Assembly (NCBI GenBank): GCA_021296165.1
Contig: JAGWAW010000039.1
Location: 1 to 13,363, forward strand
Length of the DNA stretch: 13,363 nt
Reading direction: 5' to 3'
Origin: Nitrosopumilaceae archaeon
GTDB lineage: Archaea > Thermoproteota > Nitrososphaeria > Nitrososphaerales > Nitrosopumilaceae
The translations under genes were made by a program, and so were the position numbers. A model generated the notes under the pieces. It ran no database searches, was not told the DNA's origin, and saw only the letters and a list, made by a program, of their open reading frames with translations. This document shows positions 5,938 to 13,363 of the stretch, one piece after another. The stretch's first letter is position 1; each line of letters begins with the position of its first letter.

Positions 5938-7931
5938 TCATACGGCGGCTGACCCTGGCCGACTACGGGCCATACGCCGGCGAGCACTCCTTTGAGCTGG
6001 AGACTATCCAAAACAGGCCCATTATTCTAGTGGGGGGACGCAACGGGGGCGGCAAGACCACGCTATTCGAGTCCATACCGCTGTGCCTGTACGGTTACCA
6101 ATACGGCAGGTCCGGCCGGAGGAACTATGAGGAGCGCCTGCGGCGGCTCATCCACCGCTATAATGACACGCGCATGGAGCCCTCCGAGAGGCGTACCTCA
6201 GTACAGGTGACGTTCCAGATAAGCTCGGGGGGAGATCTGGCCGAGTATGTGGTAAGGAGGTCCTGGCGCGCCTCCAAGGACGGCATATCCGAGGAGCTGG
6301 ACGTAAAGAGGAGGGCTGGCGACAAGTACGAGAGCCTGGACTCGGTGGAGCAGGACCAGTGGCAGTCGTTTGTGAACGGGCTGGTGCCGCCGGGAATAGC
6401 CGACCTCTTCTTCTTTGACGGCGAGAAGGTCACGCAGATGGCAGAGAAGGGGCGCGAGCACTCGGCCATACGCGCAGCGTTCAACTCCCTGCTGGGGCTG
6501 GAGACGGCCGAGCGGCTGCGGGAGGACTTGAGGACCAATCTGGCGCGAAACCTCACCGGAGACGACCGCCACATACGGGAGGATCTGGACAGACTGGAGG
6601 GTGAGAAGGAGCAGGCCGAGCGGAACGCCACCCGCACCAAGGACACCCGCGCGCGCAAGGGAGCGGAGCTGGACCATATCCGCAACAACATACAGGGTAT
6701 GGAGGACAAGATAGAGGGACTCGGCGGCGGCTACGCCAAAAAGCGCCAGGACATGCGGGAGCGGCTCGCCTCCAGAGAGGCCGAGGCGGCCATTTTGTCC
6801 AAACGCATAGGGGCCCTCTGCGCCGCGGAGCTGCCGTTCGGCATGATTCCCCGGCAGGTGGACGAGGTCCTGGAACGGATGGGGGCGGATCTGATCATAT
6901 CACAGCGCGCCACGAAAACGAGGCTGGTCGCCGACATACTGCAAAAGGTCAGGGACGTGGCGGCGGCGCGAAACATCCCAGATGATACAGCCGGAGACAT
7001 ACTGGGGGCGATACGGGAGTCGGCCCCGCCACAGGATGATATGGTCGAGGTGCTCGGGTTCTCTACAGTACAGCGCGAGAAGATATCGGGGATAGCGGAG
7101 CGGTCCCAAACCACAACACTGGAGGAGGCGGGCGCCATATCAGGGCAGTACGGCCTGGCACGCCGGGAGGTGGAGCGACTGCGTTCCATGCTGGAGAGCG
7201 CCCCGGCCGACGATGAGATCGGACCTCTGGTGTCTGAGGCGGCGCGGCTCCACGCCGAGGCCGGGCGCCTCGAGGCGGAGATCGAGCATCTGGACATGGA
7301 GGCGGCCAGACAGGAGACACTGATCCGGCACACCAACGCCCGGATACGAGACAAACTGGGCAGCCAGTACAAGAACGAGAAGAGCGGGAGAATGGCGAAG
7401 CTGACCCGGGCGGTGGACGGAGCGCTGGAGAAGTACGCCAGCAGGCTCCGGGCAAAGAAGATCGGACTGCTGGAGCGATACGTGCGGGAGGCGGCCCAAA
7501 CGCTACTACACAAGAAGAATTTCATCGGCGACATATCCATAGATCCGGAGACGTTCGAGGCGGCCGTGTACGACTCGGACCGCAACGCAATCCCCCGGGA
7601 CACGCTCTCCCAGGGGGAGCTGCAGATGATGGCCACATCGGTGCTGTGGGGGCTGGCGCGCACCTCCGGGCGGCCCCTGCCCTTTATGATAGACACCCCG
7701 CTGGCGCGCCTTGACGCGGAGCACCGTTCCAACCTGACCGAGCGGTTCTTTCCACTGGCCTCGCACCAGATACTGCTATTCTCCACCGACACGGAGATCC
7801 GGGCCGACGACTATGCCCAGATACGCAGGTACGTGTCGCGAGCGTACACGATACGGCACGATCCCGACTCGGCCAGCACCATAGTGCGGAAGGGCTACTT
7901 TTGGGACAGGAGCGGGGATGAGATTCGGTAG
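5934..7931 (+). CDS. dndD: DndD, SMC/Rad50-like ATPase of the phosphorothioation machinery
   Basis: 665 residues, typical for DndD. Walker A GRNGGGKTT lies at 35-43. The DndD/Rad50-type block LFFFDGEKVTQMA follows near residue 160. A long charged, heptad-like coiled-coil region occupies roughly 185-510. The ABC signature LSQGELQ starts at 558, Walker B LPFMIDTP at 582-589 and the D-loop LARLD at 590-594, so the two nucleotide-binding halves fold together as in SMC proteins. DndD forms a complex with DndC and DndE and is thought to use ATP hydrolysis to open or reshape DNA for sulfur insertion. The ATG overlaps the dndC stop (ATGA), and the 3' end overlaps dndE by 14 bases, so expression is coupled. 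No lesions are seen. Position and the DGEK block distinguish it from generic Rad50. Confidence 0.94.
   Translation: MIIRRLTLADYGPYAGEHSFELETIQNRPIILVGGRNGGGKTTLFESIPLCLYGYQYGRSGRRNYEERLRRLIHRYNDTRMEPSERRTSVQVTFQISSGGDLAEYVVRRSWRASKDGISEELDVKRRAGDKYESLDSVEQDQWQSFVNGLVPPGIADLFFFDGEKVTQMAEKGREHSAIRAAFNSLLGLETAERLREDLRTNLARNLTGDDRHIREDLDRLEGEKEQAERNATRTKDTRARKGAELDHIRNNIQGMEDKIEGLGGGYAKKRQDMRERLASREAEAAILSKRIGALCAAELPFGMIPRQVDEVLERMGADLIISQRATKTRLVADILQKVRDVAAARNIPDDTAGDILGAIRESAPPQDDMVEVLGFSTVQREKISGIAERSQTTTLEEAGAISGQYGLARREVERLRSMLESAPADDEIGPLVSEAARLHAEAGRLEAEIEHLDMEAARQETLIRHTNARIRDKLGSQYKNEKSGRMAKLTRAVDGALEKYASRLRAKKIGLLERYVREAAQTLLHKKNFIGDISIDPETFEAAVYDSDRNAIPRDTLSQGELQMMATSVLWGLARTSGRPLPFMIDTPLARLDAEHRSNLTERFFPLASHQILLFSTDTEIRADDYAQIRRYVSRAYTIRHDPDSASTIVRKGYFWDRSGDEIR
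7908..7912 (+). promoter_or_regulatory. Shine-Dalgarno site deciding the dndE start
   Basis: AGGAG lies 5 bases before ATG 7918, inside the end of dndD. It favours this start over the in-frame ATG at 7939, which has a weaker upstream match. Confidence 0.5.
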
Positions 7932-8295
7932 GCTCAGGATGAGCTCCCGCAGCCAGAACCTGCTGGCCATCGTAAAGGGCAAGACGGGCATAACGCCCAA
8001 CGTGTCGGGCCGGTTCGCCCTGTGCCTCTCCCTCAAGGACCCCTCGCCGCCCAACCCCGACGAGTACGACGAGAAGGGCTCAGAGATACTTCCGTCGGTG
8101 CTGTTTGGCGAGTACGAGGACATGTACATGGCGCTCATGGTCATGCGGCTGCGGCGCGACGGCCTGGATCCTGAGATATACCTCAACAGGATGCTGCGCG
8201 CCCACTTCAACCGGGGGGCGATAATGCTGCACGCCCGGATACGGAACCTGGACGACTTTTACGGAATGGTAAGCGTGGAGCGCGGCGGCGCATGA
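7918..8295 (+). CDS. dndE: DndE, small DNA-binding subunit of the phosphorothioation complex
   Basis: 125 residues; DndE proteins are about 105-130. Family features are the N-terminal helix followed by KGKTGITPNVSGRFALCLSL, a central acidic linker (NPDEYDEKGSEI), and the C-terminal block HFNRGAIMLHARIRNLDDF. DndE binds nicked double-stranded DNA and is required together with DndC and DndD for sulfur insertion. The start at 7918 has an AGGAG site 5 bases upstream and overlaps dndD by 14 bases; a start at 7939 would remove 7 residues without touching conserved sequence. The stop overlaps the dndA ATG (8292-8295). Recognition rests on the conserved termini and on its place between dndD and dndA. 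Confidence 0.88.
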   Translation: MRFGRLRMSSRSQNLLAIVKGKTGITPNVSGRFALCLSLKDPSPPNPDEYDEKGSEILPSVLFGEYEDMYMALMVMRLRRDGLDPEIYLNRMLRAHFNRGAIMLHARIRNLDDFYGMVSVERGGA

Positions 8296-9431
8296 TATAC
8301 CTGGACCACCACTCCACCACGCCCCTGGATCCTGTAGTATTGGAGGAGATGATGCCATACATGACCGAGCGGTTCGGCAACCCATCCAGTATGGACCATT
8401 CCTATGGGCATGAGGCGTCGGTGGCCGTCGAGGAGGCCCGCGCGCGGGTGGCCGACTTGGTGGGCGCCCGCCACGACGAGATCATATTCACGTCGGGGGC
8501 CACCGAGTCGGACAACTTGGCCCTGGTGGGGGTGGCCCGGCGGTACGCCGACCGTGGAGATCATATCATAACCTGCGCCACCGAGCACAAGGCCGTGCTG
8601 GACACGGCCGCATATCTGGAGCGGACCGGGCGGCGCGTCACGTACGTCCCGGTGGATGGGTTTGGCATGGTGGACATGGATATTCTGGAGGGGGCCATCA
8701 CGCCGCAGACCGTGCTGGTGTCGGTGATGGCGGCCAACAACGAGGTGGGCACCATACCCGACATTGGAATGATCGGGGAGGTGGCGCACCGGCATGGCGT
8801 GCCATTCCACACGGACGCGGCGCAGGCCGCCGGCCACATTCACATGGACGTGGAGGAGATGCACATCGATATCATGTCGATATCAGCGCACAAGATGTAT
8901 GGTCCCAAGGGGGTGGGCGCCCTGTATGTCAGGAGCATGAGGCCGGCGGTGCGCCTGGATCCCATAATGTATGGCGGCGGCCAGGAGGGCAACCAGCGGT
9001 CCGGCACGCTCAACGTGCCGGCAATAGTGGGGCTGGGCAAGGCCGCCCAGATCGCACAAGGCGCTATGGCCGACGAGGCCCGCTGGCACTGTTCGTGGAC
9101 TAAACAGATGATGGATATGTTCGGGGGTGTGGGGGGCGTGCTGAACGGACATCCGGAGTCCCGGCTGGCGCACAACCTCAACGTGCGGTTTCCCGGCGTG
9201 GACGGCAAGGCGATAATCAACACCGTGTCCGACAGATTGGCAATATCGGCCGGCTCGGCGTGCACCACCGAGACCGTCGAGCCGTCGCACGTCCTGCTGG
9301 CCATGGGCTTGGATGAGGAAGAGGCACACCAATCGGTGAGGTTCGGGCTGGGGCGGTATACCACACACGAGGAGACGGTGCGAGCCGCCGAGATAGTGCT
9401 TGATGCTGTGCGTGGCATTTCGCGCCAGTAA
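8292..9431 (+). CDS. dndA: DndA, IscS/NifS-type cysteine desulfurase
   Basis: 379 residues, a full-length class V aminotransferase-fold cysteine desulfurase. It begins MIYLDHHSTTPLDP. TSGATESDN (67-75) contacts PLP phosphate, His99 (ATEHKA) stacks on the cofactor, Asp175 is in HTDAAQA, the Schiff-base lysine is Lys201 in SAHKMYGPKG, and the catalytic cysteine that carries the persulfide is Cys324 in SAGSACTTE. The role is to take sulfur from L-cysteine and pass it to DndC. The gene overlaps dndE by 4 bases (ATGA) and is last in the operon, unlike the common bacterial order where dndA comes first or a chromosomal IscS substitutes. A dndCDEA order is known from haloarchaea. A general Fe-S cluster role is possible in addition, but the overlapping operon argues for a dedicated Dnd enzyme. 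Confidence 0.93.
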   Translation: MIYLDHHSTTPLDPVVLEEMMPYMTERFGNPSSMDHSYGHEASVAVEEARARVADLVGARHDEIIFTSGATESDNLALVGVARRYADRGDHIITCATEHKAVLDTAAYLERTGRRVTYVPVDGFGMVDMDILEGAITPQTVLVSVMAANNEVGTIPDIGMIGEVAHRHGVPFHTDAAQAAGHIHMDVEEMHIDIMSISAHKMYGPKGVGALYVRSMRPAVRLDPIMYGGGQEGNQRSGTLNVPAIVGLGKAAQIAQGAMADEARWHCSWTKQMMDMFGGVGGVLNGHPESRLAHNLNVRFPGVDGKAIINTVSDRLAISAGSACTTETVEPSHVLLAMGLDEEEAHQSVRFGLGRYTTHEETVRAAEIVLDAVRGISRQ

Positions 9432-9481
9432 ATTCCTACACTGTTTGGTATATTTGGATCTGGTGGCGGACATTGTGAGTA

Positions 9482-9497
9482 GACATTATGTGTAATT
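9482..9497 (+). repeat. Left terminal inverted repeat of the insertion sequence
   Basis: GACATTATGTGTAATT, preceded by TA. It pairs with 11205-11220 with one mismatch at the fourth base. Confidence 0.65.
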
Positions 9498-9668
9498 TAA
9501 GAAATAGATAAGCGCAGAATAAAAATGGCACCAATATACTCCGCTTAACACCAGCCGCCACCGGTCGGTACGTGGCCATACGGATGCGCCCAGACCACTG
9601 TGCGGCGCAGACATGTGGGCATTGCAAATCTTTGTAGGGGACATTCCGGAGAGTCGACAGATCAATCT

Positions 9669-11009
9669 ATGACTCAAGCGGAACAAATCAGACAGCTGAA
9701 ACGGCAACTCAAGGAAGCCAAGATGGCCGCTAATGCGGCAGAGCGTGAGCGGGACAACGCCTTCAAGAAGCTCGGGTGGGTGGAAGAGGCCGCCAAAAGG
9801 GTGGACACAAAACTAAACAACAATGCCAAGCAGATAATGTACCTACAGAGGCAGCAGCAGGCACTCGTCGCGTTCAGCAACGGGTATGGGCTGCTCGGCA
9901 CGGACCACGACGCCATGTGGAACCATGTCGCGGAACTTAACCGGATAATCGAGACCCCCAAGATGCTGAAGAAGATAACCGGGTGCACCCCAGAACAGTT
10001 CGCGTTCAAGCTGAAGTATTTTGAGCCGCTCGCCATGGAGTGCGGGCTCCTGTTCCGGGGAGACGACCAGCGGGCCAGCGACCCGAGAGATGATTAGTAA
10101 TTGGCATTTTGAGCGTGAAATCTTGGGGACTTTGAGCGTAGAATCCTTATTGCTAATCATCTGTACCCGCGGCATGTGCTGTTGCTGGCGCTGGTTCGAT
10201 ACTATACGGGAATGGCCGAGCGCCCTGCAGCCGTGGTTCGGCGTGGACCGGCCGACGTGTCAAAATACCTGGGCTTGGCCGCCGACATACTGGAGCGCAT
10301 AGTCACATCCCCCGAATTTCTGACCGGGTTGTTGGCGAAGGCCGAGTCAGTTGATGGTATGATATGGCTGGTTCCGCATTTGAGGCTGCTGGTGGACGGC
10401 ACGCACATACTGCGGTACAGGCCCGGCGACAAGGCACAAAGGAAGGCATCGTACAGCGGCAAGAAAAAGCAATTCACATACAACGTGCAGGTGATCACCA
10501 ACTGCGCCGGCATCATACTGAACATCAGCGAGGCAGTGAGCAGCAGCACGCACGACTACGCCCTGTTCAAGAAGCACATGGTCGAGGCGGGCGCGTGGCT
10601 GCTGGGGATGGCCGAAACGTGCCGCGCAGAGGAAAAAAGGTTGGAGATGGTCTCGGATCTGGAGTACAAGGAGATCAACAAGGGCTACCCGCAGTTCGAC
10701 CACATACAGGGCACCAAGCGCCTGCGCAAGGACAACCCCGACTGTGAACACAAAGCACGGCGGCCTGAGCGGGGCCCAGGTGAAGCGCAACAGGGAGGTG
10801 TCCAGAGTCAGGATACCGGTGGGTGGGCCATGGGTGACATGAAGCGGTACAGGCTGTTCAGGGGCCCGTACGCGGGGGCGGCCCGGGACCTGAGCCGGGA
10901 CATGAACATAATAGCTAGCCTCTCGAACATAAACGAGCTCTGGGACCACGAGAATAACAGGCCCGGTACGCTGCCGGCCAGGCTCACGTCCAAGATACCA
11001 TTGCTCTAA
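9669..11009 (+). pseudogene. IS5-like DDE transposase, disrupted
   Basis: The ATG at 9669 opens a frame with an N-terminal coiled coil (EQIRQLKRQLKEAKMAANAA) and an HTH_Tnp_4-type segment (MLKKITGCTPEQFAFKL) that stops at TAG 10095-10097. The same frame resumes after a 75-bp palindrome-ended insertion (10088-10162) with PRHVLLLALVRYYTG, a second helix-turn-helix, and a DDE_Tnp_4 catalytic domain: LLVDGTHI (first Asp), ASYSGKKKQFTYNVQVI, and SSTHDYALF (second Asp). Around 10741-10750 the reading shifts by one base (KHGGLSGAQVKRNREV continues in the +1 frame) and returns near 10825 to give MGDMKRYRLFRGPY and the C-terminus. The catalytic Glu expected before GDMKRYR is not readable. The family is clear; with two frameshifts and internal stops the gene is dead unless some shifts are sequence errors. 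Confidence 0.75.
10088..10162. repeat. 75-bp insertion with terminal inverted repeats and internal direct repeats
   Basis: The ends AGATGATTAGTAAT and ATTGCTAATCATCT are inverted repeats (13 of 14 positions). Inside, TTTGAGCGT occurs twice (from 10108 and from 10131), followed by similar GAAATC/AGAATC sequence. It brings in-frame stops into the transposase gene. Removing exactly 75 bases would rejoin the transposase frame (R-Y-P-R-H-V-L). It resembles a very small MITE-like or palindromic element. No target duplication is obvious. Confidence 0.5.
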
Positions 11010-11204
11010 CGCACCGGCAACACGCCGCCGCCCACTCTGGGACGAGATTCAGGGCGGGGATGCCTGCGCACGGCCTTGTGTTTTTGGTGATTTCCACAGC
11101 ATCCGGACTCTCATAACTGCCACAAACGTCGGCGGCTTGTGTACGGAGACAAATTATGAGACATATTTGGAGCCAAATGTTGTCTGATTAAAAGTATTGA
11201 TTTC

Positions 11205-11220
11205 AATTACACATAAGGTC
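11205..11220 (-). repeat. Right terminal inverted repeat of the insertion sequence
   Basis: AATTACACATAAGGTC, followed by TA; the complement matches the left end at 15 of 16 positions. Confidence 0.65.
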
Positions 11221-11274
11221 TAACAATTTGACGGTTACATCAAGGGGCAAACTATTTCACTAAATCATGGCTTG

Positions 11275-12921
11275 TTAAGGTATGACCTCAAACACAGCAG
11301 CTGCAACAAACTCCGACATCTCATCGTACAACTCAAACACATACACACCGGGAGTATAGACGCCATCAATATGCACCTCAAACACGCCATCACCCAAATC
11401 TACCACCTCATACATCACTCCGGACTCATACGGATCCAACCATGCCCAACCAGATAACCAGTCATATTCTCCGGAATAGAGCATATACAACAACACGGAT
11501 TCTCCTGGATAGTAATAATCCCAAGCCGGGAACATCGCAACATCATCATATACGGCCACCGGAACACCCGGATTGGGACTAGTCAAGTCAGCTGGAGCGA
11601 ACCTCTCTTTCCAATATATTGGGTTATTTGGGTTCGTGAACCCATCCATCCCATATATGGACACCAGAGCACCAAGGTTGAGCTCCGAGGCCGTGGTTGA
11701 CTTGGAACCCGTGTCATTCGGGCAGGTCCGCCCATAATCGGCCTCATAACTACACATCAAATCCCCTGGCACATTGAAGGTGTGGCCCAACCCGATTGCG
11801 TGTACGAACTCATGCACTGCAGAAGAGCCTATCTCATCATCGGTAAGGCCATCAAGTGAGCAAACAGTCGTTGGGACAGGTTTTATACCATTGATGGACG
11901 CCCAACCAAGCAAAACACCATTATCATTCGGGCCACATCTTGAATCATCATCACGAGTCACCAGATTTACTATAACATCTGGCCGCACGCTAAATGTTCC
12001 CCCCGGCAGCACAACCTCAAAGTCAACATCCCAGTTACCGGCCGGGGAGTGACGTTCCAGCATGGACGACAGCCCCAGTATGCCCTCTTGGACAGGGACA
12101 ATATGCTTACGGACGCTATCATACGAATCAGGGGCCGGCACTATGGCCACCAAGGGGGGCCGCTCAAAGTACAAAGAGTGGTAAAGCTCCATGTATGCCT
12201 CGCTACCGGTCGGGCCGGGTTCAGGTCCCAACGGATCATCATACCACGTCACTTTTTGGATAGCTGTAGCAAGCCTGTAGTGTTTCGCATCGCCCTCAAA
12301 GACCGCCTGTATATCAATGGTATAATCTGGGTCCACGTCGTCCACAACCCAGTACGTCGAAAAGCGTCCCGCAGAATCCACGTAGGCACTAGTCAACAGA
12401 TCATCCAGATTCAGTGTGTCCTCATCCTTGATGTATATGATGGCCCCCTCCGAACTATGGGCATCCAAGGCCAGAGTTCCGGATATTGCAATAGCCTCCC
12501 CGAAAGCCGCAGACGTGGGTATCGGATCCAAGGCTATGGAGCCACTGAACTTGTACACATCCATGTATTGGTTCGAACTCCGGTCTCTGGAATACTGGCT
12601 ATTTCCTGTGAAGTCAGCGTATATGTCAAACTCAATCTCCACCAGTCCAGGCTTGGCTACCCATGGTATGACAAACACTCCTGCACGATTTGTGGTTCCC
12701 CACGCCAGACACTCATCAGGTATGAATGGATCATCCTCGCATATCCAGACGGTTGCCCCGGACACCGGGAAGCCATCACTTGTCAACGTACCCGTAAAGG
12801 TGACAGTCTGTCCGACATACACCCAGTCCGGTATCGGATCCAACGTCAGCGTAGAACCATAAGCGTCCCCCGCCCCAAGAGCGGCCACCACCATCACAGC
12901 TACCAGCACCGCCAACCACAT
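11275..12921 (-). CDS. Secreted zinc metalloprotease (metzincin-type) with two N-terminal beta-sandwich-like repeats
   Basis: ATG 12921 gives 548 residues beginning with a signal peptide (MWLAVLVAVMVVAALGAGDA). GTG 12981 would add 20 residues, including three cysteines, ahead of it and is less likely; a weak TATA-like AATAAG lies about 27 bases upstream of 12921. Numbered from the GTG, two homologous Ig/Big-like repeats follow at about 43-145 (LDPIP...GQTVTFTGTLTSDG) and 152-250 (LDPIP...GEAIAISGTLALDA). The catalytic domain has the zinc motif HEFVHAIGLGH (His390, Glu391, His394, His400) and a downstream DLM (Met409) consistent with the metzincin Met-turn. A C-terminal beta-rich domain (about 485-568) rich in Tyr, Asp and Val follows. 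It should act outside the cell, perhaps surface-bound, cleaving proteins. No obvious C-terminal membrane anchor is seen. The exact peptidase family cannot be assigned. Confidence 0.85.
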   Translation of the reverse strand: MWLAVLVAVMVVAALGAGDAYGSTLTLDPIPDWVYVGQTVTFTGTLTSDGFPVSGATVWICEDDPFIPDECLAWGTTNRAGVFVIPWVAKPGLVEIEFDIYADFTGNSQYSRDRSSNQYMDVYKFSGSIALDPIPTSAAFGEAIAISGTLALDAHSSEGAIIYIKDEDTLNLDDLLTSAYVDSAGRFSTYWVVDDVDPDYTIDIQAVFEGDAKHYRLATAIQKVTWYDDPLGPEPGPTGSEAYMELYHSLYFERPPLVAIVPAPDSYDSVRKHIVPVQEGILGLSSMLERHSPAGNWDVDFEVVLPGGTFSVRPDVIVNLVTRDDDSRCGPNDNGVLLGWASINGIKPVPTTVCSLDGLTDDEIGSSAVHEFVHAIGLGHTFNVPGDLMCSYEADYGRTCPNDTGSKSTTASELNLGALVSIYGMDGFTNPNNPIYWKERFAPADLTSPNPGVPVAVYDDVAMFPAWDYYYPGESVLLYMLYSGEYDWLSGWAWLDPYESGVMYEVVDLGDGVFEVHIDGVYTPGVYVFELYDEMSEFVAAAVFEVIP

Positions 12922-13153
12922 ACGGCCACACAGAAAACACACACACTTATTCACTTCGTACAATTCACCGCTGGAACGCACGTTTTAACCACCGCACAAC
13001 GCCTCCATATCATACCTGGCCGCCGCCATGTCTCGCAACAGCCTAACCGAATCGTCGTACCCACGCCGCCGCACCCGCTCCAGAGCGTCGGCCGCCACCT
13101 GCCGGCACCACGCCGCCGCCACGTCCGGGGGTGCCCCGCAGTACGTGGCCGCC

Positions 13154-13174
13154 GCAGGCGGTCATCCCGCCTGC
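13154..13174. repeat. Perfect GC-rich hairpin
   Basis: GCAGGCGG and CCGCCTGC form an 8-bp perfect stem with a 5-base loop (TCATC on the plus strand). It sits where the right-edge gene would change frame, and on the minus strand its loop carries the TGA that closes the C-terminal frame. Confidence 0.6.
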
Positions 13175-13212
13175 CCCCCATAAACTCCATCTCCGCACCA
13201 TCGGGGATCGGC

Positions 13213-13230
13213 GGGGGCTGATCCGCCCCC
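13213..13230. repeat. Second GC-rich hairpin
   Basis: GGGGGC and GCCCCC form a 6-bp stem around TGATCC, followed on the plus strand by AAAAGT. Terminator-like in shape but without a T-run on either strand. Confidence 0.4.
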
Positions 13231-13363
13231 AAAAGTCCCCCGGAACGTCCCCGGATCCGTTCGGCCTTGTCCAAAAATCTGCGCCAAAAAGAGCATAAAC
13301 CGGACAGCACCCGTCTGTCAAGACCCAACCCTTGTTCAAAACTTGGAGAATCGCGCGAAGGAT

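Larger units (their letters stand above)
9482..11220 (+). mobile_element. Decayed IS5-like insertion sequence
   Basis: A 1.74-kb element bounded by 16-bp inverted repeats with one mismatch (GACATTATGTGTAATT at 9482-9497 against the complement of 11205-11220) and flanked on both sides by TA, which would be a 2-bp target duplication as seen in some IS5-superfamily groups. It carries one transposase-derived reading frame region (9669-11009) on the plus strand, and about 180 bases on the left and 210 on the right without genes. A 14-base dyad (ATTTGG-AG-CCAAAT) lies at 11165-11178 near the right end. It inserted about 50 bases downstream of dndA. The transposase is disrupted, so the element could move only with help from an intact relative. 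Confidence 0.65.
12985..13363 (-). pseudogene. Broken or frameshifted gene of uncertain identity, running off the right edge
   Basis: No single frame spans this stretch, but two pieces look protein-like on the minus strand. From the edge, one frame reads LNKGWVLTDGCCPV, reminiscent of the N-terminal zinc-ribbon region of UPF0148/autoantigen-p27-like archaeal proteins, although the expected second cysteine of the CPxC is Tyr. From 13161 down to TAA 12985-12987 another frame reads AAAWCRQVAADALERVRRRG followed by YDDSVRLLRDMAAARYDMEA, an amphipathic helical C-terminus in GC-rich codons. The two lie in different frames, with a TGA at 13162-13164 in the second. Either the gene is decayed or the sequence carries indels; a short gene with a GTG start in the C-terminal frame is an alternative. 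The stop is 64 bases upstream of the protease ATG. Confidence 0.35.

Noticed and set aside
3572..9473. Many long minus-strand open frames opposite the dnd genes (for example 6731-7792 and 8883-9473)
   Set aside because: Antisense shadows typical of GC-rich coding DNA; translations are rich in Arg, Ser, Pro or His and match no family, while the plus strand carries clear motifs throughout.
9432..9481. Terminator after dndA
   Set aside because: Only short T-triplets and no stem-loop are present; no supportable terminator before the insertion sequence.
12049..13221. 390-codon plus-strand frame opposite the protease
   Set aside because: It has no recognisable domain and is antisense to a gene with signal peptide and HExxHxxGxxH motif; it also runs across the protease start.
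1..13363. CRISPR array, tRNA or rRNA genes
   Set aside because: No regularly spaced repeats and no tRNA-like cloverleaf arms or rRNA-like sequence were noticed on either strand when reading by eye; a dedicated scan (tRNAscan-SE, CRISPR finder) was not possible.

Overview
The window looks like a chromosomal accessory region from an archaeon, most likely a Thaumarchaeon (Nitrososphaerota) of the Cenarchaeum type. Evidence: the left edge holds the C-terminal zinc ribbon of the archaeal transcript-cleavage factor TFS; the GC-rich genes use ATA for isoleucine very often; and several start codons sit about 27-28 bases downstream of an archaeal TATA-like box with little or no 5' leader. The organism assignment is inference.

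Layout. (1) 1-109: 3' end of tfs. (2) 110-991: a degenerate stretch holding the N-terminal half of a dead IS5-like transposase on the minus strand and no other convincing gene. (3) 992-3060, minus strand, conspicuously AT-rich: a two-gene unit encoding a 129-residue putative membrane protein and, overlapping it by 4 bases, a DUF262-DUF1524 protein of the GmrSD/SspE type. (4) 3061-3269: a divergent promoter region with a 14-bp direct repeat, one copy of which covers the dndB start codon. (5) 3270-9431, plus strand, GC-rich: a tightly packed dndB-dndC-dndD-dndE-dndA operon for DNA phosphorothioation (a non-bridging phosphate oxygen is replaced by sulfur). DndA mobilises sulfur from cysteine, DndC is the Fe-S/PP-loop sulfur-inserting enzyme, DndD is an SMC-like ATPase, DndE is the small DNA-binding partner and DndB is a DGQHR-type regulator. 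(6) 9482-11220: a decayed insertion sequence with 16-bp terminal inverted repeats flanked by TA, carrying an IS5-like transposase broken by a 75-bp palindrome-ended insertion and two frameshifts. (7) 11275-12921, minus strand: a secreted zinc metalloprotease of metzincin type with two tandem beta-sandwich-like repeats. (8) 12985-13363, minus strand: a broken or frameshifted gene of uncertain identity.

How it may work together. The dnd operon would mark host DNA with sulfur. No dndFGH or pbeABCD restriction genes are visible, but the divergently transcribed DUF262-DUF1524 gene has the architecture of SspE, a known phosphorothioate-sensing effector, and of the type IV enzyme GmrSD. It is the best candidate for the restriction arm, perhaps with the small membrane protein. 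An 11-G homopolymer just after the dndB start could make expression of the regulator switchable. The flanking dead transposases mark this as an accessory island inserted beside tfs.
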